Source: Selenomonas sputigena
GTDB taxonomy: Bacteria; Bacillota; Negativicutes; Selenomonadales; Selenomonadaceae
Assembly (NCBI RefSeq): GCF_026015965.1
Contig: NZ_CP110383.1
Location: forward strand, 1,491,501-1,555,500
Direction: 5' to 3'
Length of the DNA stretch: 64,000 nucleotides
Shown: in pieces, positions 34,075 to 43,360 of the stretch
Layout: every line of letters starts with the position of its first letter
How positions within the stretch are numbered: the stretch's first letter is position 1
The notes under the pieces: generated by a model
What the model was told of the DNA's origin: nothing
Seen by the model: the letters and a program-made list of their open reading frames with translations, nothing else
The model's database searches: none
Made by a program: the position numbers and the translations under genes

Positions 34075-36147
34075 TTAAATTCTCACCGTCCCAAGAATCT
34101 GAAGTTCAACCGTCTGCTCAATTTCCGCATGCGAGAGTACGACGAGCCCCTGTACGGAACGTTCGACAAGCTGTCGGAAGTAGGTGCGCACGGCGGGGCT
34201 TGTTAGCACGATCGGTTCGTAGCCCATGTTCGTGAGCTTCGGCAATTCCGCATTGAGCGACGCCAAGAGGCGCTGCATCGCATCGGGATCGAGGCTGACG
34301 TAAGAGCCGTGCTCCGTGCGCTGCACTGCACCGGCGATTTTGTTCTCCAATCCCGGGTCGAGCGTGATGCAAGGCAGCACGTTGTTCTGCACATACTGCT
34401 GCGAGATCTGCCGCGCGAGTGCATGGCGCACATACTCGGTGAGGATGTCCGTGTCCTTTGTCGCGCGCCCGTAGTCGGAGAGTACTTCGAGAATCGTCTC
34501 CATGTCGCGTATGGAAACGCGTTCCGCCAGGAGGTTTGCGAGAACCTTCTGCACCTCGCCAACGACGAGAACCTCGGGCACAACCTCGTCGACAAGCGCC
34601 GGATTCGTCTTTTTCAAGTTGTCGAGGAGGTTCTGCGTCTCTTGACGTCCGAGGATCTCCGCAGCATGCATCTTGATGACTTCCGTCAGATGCGTCGCGA
34701 GCACAGATACGGCATCAACGACCGTATAGCCGTTGAGCTCTGCCTGCTCACGCTGATCTTCAGCAATCCACAGCGCGGGAAGACCGAAGGCCGGCTCCGT
34801 CGTCTCGATGCCCGGTACTTCTTCGAACACCGTACCCGAGTTCATCGCGAGGTAGTGATCGAGCATGAGTTCGCCGCGTGCTGTTTCGATTCCCTTGAGC
34901 TTGATGATATAGTTGTTCGGCTTGATCTGTATGTTGTCACGTATGCGAATCGTCGGCACGACGAGTCCGAGTTCCAACGCGCACTGCCGTCGGATCATGA
35001 CGATACGTTCCAAAAGATCGCCGCCCTGCCCCGTGTCGACGAGCGGTATGAGACTGTAGCCGATCTCAAGCTCCATCGGATCAACCTGCAGCAGATTGAC
35101 GATGTTCTCAGGCTTCGTGGCGTCCGCCTTAGCCTTCTCCGCCTTCTTCTGCTCGGGCACTTCCTCAACCACCTTTTCCGAGCCCTTGAGGCGGCGAGCC
35201 GCGATGAAGCATAGGACGGCAAGCGCCCCGAGTGGGATTCCCGGCATGCCCGGAACGATGGCGAGGAACAGCAGCACGCCGCTGACGATGTAGAAGATGC
35301 GGCTGCGGTTGAAGAGCTGCAGCGCCACGTCGAGTCCGAGGTTGCCCTTCGAGGATGCCGAGCGTGTGACGAGTATACCCGTTGCCGTCGAAATCATCAG
35401 CGCCGGAATCTGACTGACGAGACCTTCGCCGACCGTCAGCAGCGTGTAACTCTGCAGAGCCTGCAGCGCCGTCATGTTGCGCGTCAGCATGCCGATGACG
35501 AAACCGCCCGTGATGTTGATGATGATGATGATGATGGCCGCGATGGCATCGCCCTTGACGAACTTCGAGGCGCCGTCCATCGCGCCGTAGAAATCAGCCT
35601 CCTGCTGAATCTTCAAGCGCCTCTTGCTCGCCTCGGCGTCCGTGATGGCGCCCTGGTTCAGATCAGCGTCAATCGCCATCTGCTTGCCCGGCATCGCATC
35701 GAGAGTGAAGCGCGCCGACACCTCTGCGACGCGCTCCGCGCCCTTCGTGATGACGATGAACTGAATGATGATGAGGATTACGAAGATGATGAAGCCGACG
35801 AGTGCGTTACCGCCGACGACGAAGTTACCGAACGCCATGATGACATCGCCCGCATAGCCGTTCAACAAGATCAGCCTCGTAGCGGATATGTTGAGCGCCA
35901 GCCGAAAGAGCGTCGTCACAAGGAGCAGCGATGGAAAGACCGAAAAATCAAGAGCCTCCACATTGTAGATCGTCACCATGACGATGACAAGCGCCAGCGT
36001 GATATTCACGCAGATCAACAAATCAAGAAGAGCCGTCGGCAACGGGATGATCATCATGACGACGATCGTGACGATTGCCACAGCTATGAAGATGTCGCTG
36101 TATTTCGTTATGAAGCCATTGGAAAGCGTCGGATTTTCTGTCGCCAT
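34075..36147 (-). CDS. flhA: Flagellar export gate protein FlhA
   Basis: 690 residues. Eight membrane helices (about 20-310) include the FHIPEP signature region RFTLDAMPGKQMAIDADLNQG in the cytoplasmic loop. The large cytoplasmic domain (about 350-690) forms the nonameric ring that receives substrate-chaperone complexes. The length is typical. The ribosome site is GAGGAG. The flhF gene starts directly after the stop. Confidence 0.98.
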   Translation of the reverse strand: MATENPTLSNGFITKYSDIFIAVAIVTIVVMMIIPLPTALLDLLICVNITLALVIVMVTIYNVEALDFSVFPSLLLVTTLFRLALNISATRLILLNGYAGDVIMAFGNFVVGGNALVGFIIFVILIIIQFIVITKGAERVAEVSARFTLDAMPGKQMAIDADLNQGAITDAEASKRRLKIQQEADFYGAMDGASKFVKGDAIAAIIIIIINITGGFVIGMLTRNMTALQALQSYTLLTVGEGLVSQIPALMISTATGILVTRSASSKGNLGLDVALQLFNRSRIFYIVSGVLLFLAIVPGMPGIPLGALAVLCFIAARRLKGSEKVVEEVPEQKKAEKAKADATKPENIVNLLQVDPMELEIGYSLIPLVDTGQGGDLLERIVMIRRQCALELGLVVPTIRIRDNIQIKPNNYIIKLKGIETARGELMLDHYLAMNSGTVFEEVPGIETTEPAFGLPALWIAEDQREQAELNGYTVVDAVSVLATHLTEVIKMHAAEILGRQETQNLLDNLKKTNPALVDEVVPEVLVVGEVQKVLANLLAERVSIRDMETILEVLSDYGRATKDTDILTEYVRHALARQISQQYVQNNVLPCITLDPGLENKIAGAVQRTEHGSYVSLDPDAMQRLLASLNAELPKLTNMGYEPIVLTSPAVRTYFRQLVERSVQGLVVLSHAEIEQTVELQILGTVRI

Positions 36148-36183
36148 GCTGTTCTTGCTCCTCTATCCCTGGGAAACTTCTCC

Positions 36184-37266
36184 TCAAGCAAATTTTTTCT
36201 TTTTCAATCGGTAGACGTAAGCGAGCACCTCTGCAACCGCTTGGTAAAGTTCGGGCGGCACGATGCCTCCGACCTCCACCGCCGCATAGAGCGCCCGCGC
36301 CAGAGGCTTGTTTTCCACGATCGTCACGCGGTGTTCTCTCGCGATATCCTTGATCTTCTGCGCGACGAGATCCTGCCCTTTGGCAACGACTTCCGGCGCC
36401 TTCATGCCCGCCTTGTACTTCAAGGCGACGGCGTAATGCGTCGGGTTCGTCACGATGACGTCGGCTTCCGGCACTTCCTTCATCATGCGATTCATCGCCA
36501 TCTGCTGCTGCTTCTGGCGGATCTTGCCCTTGATCTGTGGATCGCCTTCCGTCTGCTTGAACTCTTCCTTGATGTCCTGCTTGCTCATCTTGAGATCCTG
36601 CGTCGTCTGCCATTTCTGATAGGCAAAATCCGCTGCCGCCATGACGAAGTAGACAATGATGATCTGAAATACGAGTGAGAAAATGATGTCGCCCATACGC
36701 GCCATGCTGCTCTTGAGATCGAGATAGATAAACTCCGGCATGTGCATGATCTCTCCGGACAAGTAGACGTAGAGAAACGCGCCGATGATCGCAATCTTCA
36801 AGAGGGACTTCAGCAGTTCCACGAGCGAGCGCTTCGAGAAGATGCGCCCGAATCCCGTGATGGGATTGAGCTTGTCCAGTTTGAAAGAAAGCGGCTCCGT
36901 CGTGAACATGAAGCCAACTTGGTAGAAATTGATGGCTAGCCCCATGACGAGAATGGCGATCATCACAGGAAACGCCGTCTTCGCCAGAACGATCATCCCA
37001 TCGATGATGAGGCGCATGACCGTTTCCGCATCGATCGTCTGGTTCATGTTTGCATAGATATGAATCGTGTACGTCTCGATTTCTGTTAAAATCGTGCTGC
37101 CGAGCGCGCGCATCACGAAGAATCCCGCCAAGAGCACGAAGGCGCCGCTGAGCTCCTGGCTTCTCGCGACCTGCCCTTTCTGCCGCGCATCATTGCGCCG
37201 TTTCGCCGTAGGCTCTTCCGTCTTCTCTCCGGCAAAGAGCTGAAGGTCGAAGACGAACTCGGGCAT
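36184..37266 (-). CDS. flhB: Export switch protein FlhB
   Basis: A 360-residue membrane protein with four helices and a C-terminal cytoplasmic domain whose self-cleavage site NPTHYAVALKY switches export from hook to filament substrates. The N-terminus FDLQLFAGEKTEEPTAKRR is the family start. ATG 37266 gives the standard length and lies 4 bp after the fliR stop; ATG 37284 inside fliR is an alternative. Neither has a strong ribosome site, so translational coupling is likely. Confidence 0.96.
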   Translation of the reverse strand: MPEFVFDLQLFAGEKTEEPTAKRRNDARQKGQVARSQELSGAFVLLAGFFVMRALGSTILTEIETYTIHIYANMNQTIDAETVMRLIIDGMIVLAKTAFPVMIAILVMGLAINFYQVGFMFTTEPLSFKLDKLNPITGFGRIFSKRSLVELLKSLLKIAIIGAFLYVYLSGEIMHMPEFIYLDLKSSMARMGDIIFSLVFQIIIVYFVMAAADFAYQKWQTTQDLKMSKQDIKEEFKQTEGDPQIKGKIRQKQQQMAMNRMMKEVPEADVIVTNPTHYAVALKYKAGMKAPEVVAKGQDLVAQKIKDIAREHRVTIVENKPLARALYAAVEVGGIVPPELYQAVAEVLAYVYRLKKKKFA

Positions 37267-37270
37267 TTCG

Positions 37271-38053
37271 CTATTGTATTGCATGGAGGGCGGTAGTGAT
37301 CTGCGCATACGTTTCATTGAACAACACATCCAGAAACAAGACGTAGAACGGCATGAGGATCGAGAGAACGAACATGCCGATGACAATTTGAAGTGGCAGG
37401 CCGACGACAAAGATGTTGAGCTGCGGCATCGTGCGCGCCAAGATACCAAGACCGACGTTCGTCAAGAGTATGGAGAACGTCACGGGCATCGCCAGCTTCA
37501 TGCCCGTAACGAAAACGCCGTTGACCAGATTGACAGCAAACCCCGCAAGGTTCGACGAAGGAGAAAGCCCCATCATCGGCACGGATTGAAAGCTCTCAAA
37601 CAGCGCCGCAATGAGCATATGATGTCCATTGACGACGAGAAAGACGATGATCGCCAAATTATAAAGAAAACTTCCGATAAGCGGAATTTGCTGACCGGAA
37701 GTCGGGTCCATCACATTGACCATTGCGAATCCAACCTGCATATCCATGACCTTGCCGGCGAAATGAATGGCCGAAAAAGTCACATATGCCACAAAGCCGA
37801 TCAACCAGCCAACAAAGAGTTCTCCTGCTGCTGCCGCCGCATAAAGGAAGACATTGTCCGGCGCCGACACAGGGCCGTAGCTGTCCACGATGGGGAACAG
37901 CACGAAGGAAAACGCAACAGCAGTCCCCACACGAATATGCGCGGGAATGTTCAGACTGCCAAAAAAAGGCGCGATGACGAAAATTCCCGTAACGCGCGTC
38001 AGAACGAGCAGATAAGCTGCCGCATGACCCTGGAGCAGGGTGTAAAAATCCAC
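37271..38053 (-). CDS. fliR: Export gate protein FliR
   Basis: A 260-residue membrane protein of the export gate. Family features include LVLTRVTGIFVIAPFFGSLNIP at the start and FALVNVMDPTSGQQ-like FAMVNVMDPTSGQQIP in the middle. Together with FliP and FliQ it forms the helical pore complex. It lies 16 bp after fliQ. Confidence 0.96.
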   Translation of the reverse strand: MDFYTLLQGHAAAYLLVLTRVTGIFVIAPFFGSLNIPAHIRVGTAVAFSFVLFPIVDSYGPVSAPDNVFLYAAAAAGELFVGWLIGFVAYVTFSAIHFAGKVMDMQVGFAMVNVMDPTSGQQIPLIGSFLYNLAIIVFLVVNGHHMLIAALFESFQSVPMMGLSPSSNLAGFAVNLVNGVFVTGMKLAMPVTFSILLTNVGLGILARTMPQLNIFVVGLPLQIVIGMFVLSILMPFYVLFLDVLFNETYAQITTALHAIQ

Positions 38054-38069
38054 GGCGCATCTCCCCTCG

Positions 38070-38339
38070 TTATCCGATATAGAGCGGCAAGTTCACGAAA
38101 ATATTCGTGAAGTATTCCACGAGGATGCTGAGCATCCACGGCCCAAAAATCAAGATGGCGACAAACACCGCAATGATCTTCGGAATAAAAGCAAGCGTAG
38201 CCTCCTGAATGGACGTGGTCGCTTGAAAGACGCTCACAAGGAGTCCAACAGCAAGACCGAGGCCAAGCATGGGGGCGGACACCAAGAGCACGATCCAAAG
38301 GGCGTTCTGCCCGATCTGTATGATGAGATCGCTGGACAT
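38070..38339 (-). CDS. fliQ: Export gate protein FliQ
   Basis: 89 residues forming two membrane helices, the standard FliQ size. ATTSIQEATLAFIPKI, between the helices, is the family hallmark. Its place between fliP and fliR is conserved throughout flagellar systems. Confidence 0.97.
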   Translation of the reverse strand: MSSDLIIQIGQNALWIVLLVSAPMLGLGLAVGLLVSVFQATTSIQEATLAFIPKIIAVFVAILIFGPWMLSILVEYFTNIFVNLPLYIG

Positions 38340-38350
38340 CCGCGTCCCTC

Positions 38351-39106
38351 CTACCTAAAGCTCATGATGAGCGACTTAATCAGAAGATGCCAGCCGTCGA
38401 CCATGACAAAGAGCAGGATCTTGAACGGCAGGGAAATCATGACAGGCGGCAACATCATCATGCCCATTGACATCAAGGTGCTCGCCACGATCATGTCGAT
38501 CACGATGAACGGGATGTAGATCATGAAGCCGATCTGAAACGCTGTCTTGAGTTCGCTGATGACGAAGGCCGGTATCAAGGTCGCCGTCGAGACGTCCGCC
38601 TGCGACTGAGGCCGCTCGGCATCGGAAAGATTGACGAAAAGCGCCAAATCCGACTCACGCGTCTGGCGGAACATGAACTCCCTGAGAGGCGCAAGCGTGT
38701 TGTCAATCGCCTGCTCCTGTGTGATCTGCCCTGCAAGGTACGGCTGAATTCCCTGCTGATTCGCCTCGCTCCAATACGGCTGCATGATGTAGAACGTCAG
38801 AAAGAGCGACAGGGCAAGCACCACCTGATTCGGCGGCACATTCTGCGTCGACATGGCGTTCCTCAAAAAGCCGATGACGACAACGATGCGCACGAACGAG
38901 GTCGTCATGACCAAGATCGACGGCACAAGCGAAAGGATCGTCAGAAGCGCCAGAACCTGCAGGGAGGCCGCGACGTCCTGCGGCCCCGCCGCCTCGCCGA
39001 CACTGACGCTGAAACTTGGAATCAGAGGCGCCGCAAGAGCTTCCTGTGCAATGAGCAGCAAGGAAAAGAAAAGGAAGCTTCCCAGCAAAATCGGCCGCTT
39101 CTCCAT
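38351..39106 (-). CDS. fliP: Export gate protein FliP
   Basis: About 251 residues with a cleavable signal peptide (about 1-25, ending ALA), as usual for FliP. Four helices follow with family blocks TSFVRIVVVIGFLRNAMSTQNVPPNQVVLALSLFLTF-type sequence and FQIGFMIYIPFIVIDMIVAS. ATG 39106 is used here; a TTG one codon earlier is nearer the GAGGAG ribosome site. Confidence 0.96.
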   Translation of the reverse strand: MEKRPILLGSFLFFSLLLIAQEALAAPLIPSFSVSVGEAAGPQDVAASLQVLALLTILSLVPSILVMTTSFVRIVVVIGFLRNAMSTQNVPPNQVVLALSLFLTFYIMQPYWSEANQQGIQPYLAGQITQEQAIDNTLAPLREFMFRQTRESDLALFVNLSDAERPQSQADVSTATLIPAFVISELKTAFQIGFMIYIPFIVIDMIVASTLMSMGMMMLPPVMISLPFKILLFVMVDGWHLLIKSLIMSFR

Positions 39107-39124
39107 CAACGCTTCACAACTCCT

Positions 39125-39679
39125 CTACTTCCGAAATACGTCATTCTTGAATATCGTCGGGATTCTTTCGGCCAGCTTGTCAAGAGAGCCAAACTGCCGC
39201 TCAAACCCCGCTGTGCTGGGAAACGGCGTTGGCGACGCCTCCATGCTCTTCTTCAAGATTGCCTCCGCCTCCGCCGCATCCTCAACCTCTCCCAAGAGAG
39301 TGATCGTATGTTCCGTCACGCCGAGTAGCAAAATTCTGCCCGCCAACTCAATGACACAAGCAGAGCGGCCAGGGCCAAGTGGAAGATTTTCCAGCAAGCG
39401 CCCGCCGCCACCTGACATCGCACGCCCGAAACGTCCACCCAAGATCTTGGAAACGTAATAGGCAAGACCAGCCACGAAGAGAAACACGACAACGAGGCTC
39501 GCGACATAGGCGATGGTAGACCACCATGAAACACCTGGTGTACCGTTCGGCGCCGGATCCTGGTTTTCATAGCCCGAAAGATATCCTCCGCCGTCTGCGG
39601 CCAAGCCGACGGATGGAAGGACAAGGGTAAAGAAAACCCACAGGAGGAGGCAAAGGAAGTACCCCTTTCTTCCCAACAT
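39125..39679 (-). CDS. fliO: Flagellar biosynthesis protein FliO (FliZ of Bacillus)
   Basis: 184 residues: a signal-like N-terminus (to about residue 28, GLAA), a short periplasmic part, a membrane helix (about 52-72) and a cytoplasmic FliO domain (RLLENLPLGPGRSACVIELAGRILLLGVTEH). It assists assembly of FliP. Its ATG shares one base with the cheY stop (TGATG), a coupled start. Confidence 0.9.
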   Translation of the reverse strand: MLGRKGYFLCLLLWVFFTLVLPSVGLAADGGGYLSGYENQDPAPNGTPGVSWWSTIAYVASLVVVFLFVAGLAYYVSKILGGRFGRAMSGGGGRLLENLPLGPGRSACVIELAGRILLLGVTEHTITLLGEVEDAAEAEAILKKSMEASPTPFPSTAGFERQFGSLDKLAERIPTIFKNDVFRK

Positions 39680-40041
39680 CAGCCAAGCGCTTTACGCACG
39701 GCCTCAAGGACGCGATCCGCTTGGAACGGCTTGACGATGAAATCGCGTGCGCCCGCTTGGATCGCCTCGATGACCATCGCCTGCTGGCCCATGGCGCTGC
39801 ACATGACAACTTTCGCATTCGGGTCAACCTTCTTGATTTCCTTGACCGCACTGATGCCATCCATCTCAGGCATCGTAATGTCCATCGTCACGAGATCGGG
39901 TTTGAGCTCCTGATACTTCTCCAAAGCCTTCATACCATTTTCCGCTTCACCAACGATCTCATAGCCGTTTTTGGACAAGATGTCCTTGACCATCATTCGC
40001 ATGAATGCCGCATCATCCACCACTAAAACTCTGCTTGCCAT
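39679..40041 (-). CDS. cheY: Chemotaxis response regulator CheY
   Basis: A 120-residue single-domain receiver. Acid pocket Asp9/Asp10, phosphorylation site Asp54 (TMDITMPEMDG), Ser82 and Lys104 (IVKPF) are all present. CheY-P binds FliM and FliY at the switch. It follows fliY after a gap of about 177 bp that holds a short GC hairpin (40124-40137) but no gene. Confidence 0.96.
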   Translation of the reverse strand: MASRVLVVDDAAFMRMMVKDILSKNGYEIVGEAENGMKALEKYQELKPDLVTMDITMPEMDGISAVKEIKKVDPNAKVVMCSAMGQQAMVIEAIQAGARDFIVKPFQADRVLEAVRKALG

Positions 40042-40218
40042 AAATATCTCTCCTCATCTGATCTATATGCCTGTTTTCCACGCGCAGATGCCGTTCATGC
40101 ACATCCGCGTTGGACTGCACAAGAGCCGCCCGCGGCTTTTGGCGCAGTCTGCGATGCAAATCACATCGTATATCCTATTGTATATGAATCACCCGAAAAT
40201 GTCCAGTGAGGGACACGC

Positions 40219-41403
40219 TTATTGCAGTTGCTGCGCCCTTTCCGCCGGACTTACGATGTCGGTGATGCGCACGCCGAAGTTTTCGTCAATAACGACGACT
40301 TCGCCCTTTGCTAAGAACTTACCGTTGACCATGATGTCAACCGGTTCGCCTGCGAGCTTATCAAGCTCGACAATGGAGCCGTTCGTAAGTTCCAGAATAT
40401 CCTTGATTGTCTTTCTCGTGCGTCCTAGCTCCACGGTTACCTGAAGCGGCACATCGAGAATCAAGCCGATATTCGCATCATTCACTTGCACGGGAGCTGT
40501 CGAAAGCGGTGCAAACATCGCAGGCTGTACGGGCACATTCGACGCCACATGCGGCGTCGGTGGCGCACCGTAGGCCGGAGCGGCGCCCGTCATCGGCGCT
40601 GCCGGCGGCGGAGCCGCTGCTGCCGACGTTGGCGTGGGTGCTGCCGGTGCCGGTGTTGGTGCTGGCATTGGCTCTTCCTCCTCTGCTTCGTTGTTCAACA
40701 AATATCCCACCATTTCCTTCGCGACAGGAATCGGCAGAATTTGCATAATCTCACTGTCGATCAGACCGTCGACTTCCATGCGAAACGAAATCTTCGCGAT
40801 TGGGTCATCCGCCGAAACGATCTCCGTGACCTTATCTTCCGATCCAAGATCAATCATATTGACCTTCGGCGGTGAGATATCAATCTTCTTGTTGAACATC
40901 GTCGACAACGATGTGGCGACCGATCCCATCATCTGGTTCATTGATTCGCCGACGGCGCTCATATGAATCTCATTGAGTTCCTGCGTCGGGCTGGTGCCGT
41001 CGCCGCCCATCATGAGATCGGCAATAATCGATGCGTCCTGCGCCTGGATGGCGAGCACGTTGTTTCCGTCGATGCCGACCGTATAGCCGACCTCCACGAT
41101 GAGGTAAGGCATCGGGTACTGGTCTTTGATCGAGGCCAGCGTATCCACCGACACTGTCGGTGTCGTGATCGAAACCTTGTGTCCTAAGAGAACCGAGAGC
41201 GTCGTCGCCGCGCTCCCCATGGAAATGTTGCCTATTTCTCCGAGCGCGTCGCGCTCCATATCCGTCAGAGCATCCCCTTCTTGAGATGGAGAACCTTCCG
41301 CGGGCGCCGGGTTATCCGCCGGGGCATCGGCTGCTGCCGTGCTGTCGCCGCCGCCGTTTAATAACGCATCAATTTCCTCTTGCGAAATTAAATCATCACT
41401 CAT
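40219..41403 (-). CDS. fliY: Flagellar switch protein and CheY-P phosphatase FliY
   Basis: A 394-residue fusion. The N-terminal CheY-P-binding peptide is SDDLISQEEIDALLNGGG. A CheC-like domain (about 45-240) carries both phosphatase motifs, GEIGNISMGSA and GESMNQMMGS. A Pro/Ala-rich linker (about 245-310) and a FliN/SpoA C-ring domain (VPLQVTVELGRTRKTIKDIL) follow. ATG 41403 overlaps the fliM stop by 8 bp. As in Bacillus it replaces separate FliN. Confidence 0.95.
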   Translation of the reverse strand: MSDDLISQEEIDALLNGGGDSTAAADAPADNPAPAEGSPSQEGDALTDMERDALGEIGNISMGSAATTLSVLLGHKVSITTPTVSVDTLASIKDQYPMPYLIVEVGYTVGIDGNNVLAIQAQDASIIADLMMGGDGTSPTQELNEIHMSAVGESMNQMMGSVATSLSTMFNKKIDISPPKVNMIDLGSEDKVTEIVSADDPIAKISFRMEVDGLIDSEIMQILPIPVAKEMVGYLLNNEAEEEEPMPAPTPAPAAPTPTSAAAAPPPAAPMTGAAPAYGAPPTPHVASNVPVQPAMFAPLSTAPVQVNDANIGLILDVPLQVTVELGRTRKTIKDILELTNGSIVELDKLAGEPVDIMVNGKFLAKGEVVVIDENFGVRITDIVSPAERAQQLQ

Positions 41404-42400
41404 CCGTATCTTCATCCCCTTCAAAGGCTACTTGTGTAATCTGGACTGCCGAACGCTTGCCTTGAGTGCCCGGCCGGCAAAGGAACTTGGGCTTCTGCCC
41501 GACGAGGATCTTCAGTTCATCCTTGACCTTCGTATCGAGCTGCAGCACATCGCCGAAGCCCAAGGTCAAGAACTCGCGAATCGTCATATTGATGGTGCCA
41601 AGTTCCACAATCAAAGGAATCGGCGACTTATGAATCTTCTTCTCAAGCGCACGAATCTTGTCCGGATTATGATCCTTCGCAACGGAAGCCGCCACCCAGA
41701 AAGAAGTCGAGAGCTTCGACATGACAGGCTCCAAGACAAGGTACGGTATGCAGAGGGTCATGAAGCCCTCCACCTCACCGATCTTGACCTGCACAGTAAC
41801 GATGATGACCATGTCGCTCGGCGGCACGATCTGCACGAATCCTGGATTCGCCTCGATTGCCTCAAGAATCGGATTGATCTCAGTCACATTCGACCAAGAT
41901 TCCTTGAGAAACTCGCTCGCCTTCGCGATAAACTTGCGCATGACCGCTTCTTCAATCTCCGTGAGGATGCGTGGCTTTAGCGTGTTCTCACCCAAGCCTC
42001 CAAATACGCGGTCGATGTAGGCAAAGGCAATGCCCGTGTTGACCTCCATGATGACGTTGCCCTTCAAAGGCGGCAACGCCATGACGCCGATGACACTCGG
42101 ATTGCTCAAAGACTGCAGGAATTCCTGGTAAGTGAGCTGCTCCACGGAAACGACTTCCACGTTGACCATCGTCCGCAAATGGGTAGATAGGTGGGTGTTC
42201 AAGAGACGCGCGAAGTTCTCATAGAGCATATTCAGCGTGCGGATCTGGTCTTTCGAGAACTTGTCCGGCCGCTTGAAGTCGTATGTCTTGACCTTCCTCT
42301 CTTCCTCCTCCGCCTGCACTTCTTCGGCGGAAACCTCACCGGTCGACAGAGCTGAGAGAAGTTTGTCTATCTCGTTTTGTGACAAGACATCTTCTGCCAA
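41396..42400 (-). CDS. fliM: Flagellar switch protein FliM
   Basis: 334 residues. The N-terminal CheY-P-binding peptide EDVLSQNEIDKLLSAL is followed by a CheC-like middle domain (about 45-235, including the GGLGE-type FGGLGENT) and a C-terminal SpoA domain (IPLIVELGTINMTIREFLTLGFGDVLQLD). It forms the middle of the C-ring. It overlaps the fliY start. Confidence 0.97.
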   Translation of the reverse strand: MAEDVLSQNEIDKLLSALSTGEVSAEEVQAEEEERKVKTYDFKRPDKFSKDQIRTLNMLYENFARLLNTHLSTHLRTMVNVEVVSVEQLTYQEFLQSLSNPSVIGVMALPPLKGNVIMEVNTGIAFAYIDRVFGGLGENTLKPRILTEIEEAVMRKFIAKASEFLKESWSNVTEINPILEAIEANPGFVQIVPPSDMVIIVTVQVKIGEVEGFMTLCIPYLVLEPVMSKLSTSFWVAASVAKDHNPDKIRALEKKIHKSPIPLIVELGTINMTIREFLTLGFGDVLQLDTKVKDELKILVGQKPKFLCRPGTQGKRSAVQITQVAFEGDEDTDE

Positions 42401-42436
42401 TCTTCCTCCTCCTTTCTCCCATGCTCAGATGACCCA

Positions 42437-42946
42437 TCACTGCATGAGGAAGCTCGTGATGTAGACCTCATACACCGACCCTTCACCCAATGCCTTGTTC
42501 AGGCTATCGCGCAAGGTCGTCTTCAACTCATCCTGCTTGCCCGCATCAAGTTCCTCCACCTTCAGGGAGCGCAGCGTCTGCAGTGTCACATCCATGACCT
42601 TCGTCTCCGCCGGCGCCAAGAGCTTGCCATCGGCAATATTGTCCTTCTTGCCAGGGTTCATCTCCAGGACAATGCTCGTCTTCAAGAAGCGCCCCGCTTT
42701 GAGGCCGCCGACGTTGACGAGTATACCATCCTTGGGATCGCCGAGCTTGATGAAGACGCCTGGATCGTGGCTCAGCCTCGAGGGGCCGCCGTCACCAGCA
42801 TTGTTCGCCATCATATGCTGCGTGATGAAAAAGGAAATACCGACTGCCGCGGCCAACGCCACGACGACGATGACAACGATCAGGATGATCGGGGACTTCT
42901 TGCTCGGCTCTGGAGCAATGGCCTGCACTTCTTTTTCTTCCGCCAT
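42437..42946 (-). CDS. fliL: Flagellar basal-body protein FliL
   Basis: 169 residues: a short cytoplasmic tail, one membrane helix (about 18-42) and a periplasmic FliL domain (about 60-169) ending with GSVYEVYITSFLMQ, the usual C-terminus. FliL surrounds the stators and supports torque. It precedes fliM as in Bacillus. Confidence 0.93.
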   Translation of the reverse strand: MAEEKEVQAIAPEPSKKSPIILIVVIVVVALAAAVGISFFITQHMMANNAGDGGPSRLSHDPGVFIKLGDPKDGILVNVGGLKAGRFLKTSIVLEMNPGKKDNIADGKLLAPAETKVMDVTLQTLRSLKVEELDAGKQDELKTTLRDSLNKALGEGSVYEVYITSFLMQ

Positions 42947-43004
42947 GAAACTTCCTCCTCCTAACTCTTCTCTCTATCATCAATCATCCGAGAAAACCCC
43001 GGAA

Positions 43005-43205
43005 TCACAAACCATGCACGCCGCGGCGGTATTCCATGACACGCCGCACGATCTCCTCCATCGATTCTTCCACGATGAGTTTCTTTCCATTCGTGAGGGT
43101 GACGACCGTATCGGGCGTTTCCTCCACCGTTTCTATTATTTCGGCGTTGAGGACGAATTCCCCTTTTTTGTGCGCCTCCGACTTGAACTTTGTCAGTTTG
43201 ATCAT
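43005..43205 (-). CDS. flbD: FlbD/SwrD family protein
   Basis: A 66-residue protein of the FlbD (SwrD in Bacillus) family. Markers are MIKLTKF at the start, LNAEIIETVEETPDTVVTLTNGKK in the middle and VEESMEEIVRRVMEY at the end. SwrD raises flagellar torque in Bacillus. Here it follows flgE rather than preceding it. Confidence 0.92.
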   Translation of the reverse strand: MIKLTKFKSEAHKKGEFVLNAEIIETVEETPDTVVTLTNGKKLIVEESMEEIVRRVMEYRRGVHGL

Positions 43206-43272
43206 TCGCCCATCCTTTCGCCGTAAGAAGTACGGGCAGAAATCCAGCCGTGCTCCTTAAGAATAAGTGCGG

Positions 43273-43308
43273 GGACAGGGCGGAGGGAAGATCCCCACCT
43301 CCCTGTCC
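43273..43308 (-). other. GC hairpin after flgE, proximal to flbD
   Basis: GGACAGGG (43273-43280) pairs with CCCTGTCC (43301-43308), with partial pairing inside. No T-run follows on either strand, so it is more likely an mRNA-stability or processing element than a terminator. Confidence 0.6.
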
Positions 43309-43317
43309 TTATAAGAG

Positions 43318-43348
43318 CTGAGATGCCGCGTACACTGCGGCCTCTCAG
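43318..43348 (-). other. Hairpin just downstream of flgE
   Basis: CTGAGA-GCCGC (43318-43329) pairs with GCGGC-TCTCAG (43337-43348), 11 pairs with one T.C mismatch and a 7-base loop, starting 13 bases after the flgE stop on the minus strand. Confidence 0.6.
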
Positions 43349-43360
43349 TTCAGACTGTCA

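Noticed and set aside
40042-40218. A small gene in the fliY-cheY gap.
   Set aside because: No frame with a ribosome site; only a weak 6-bp GC stem at 40124-40137.
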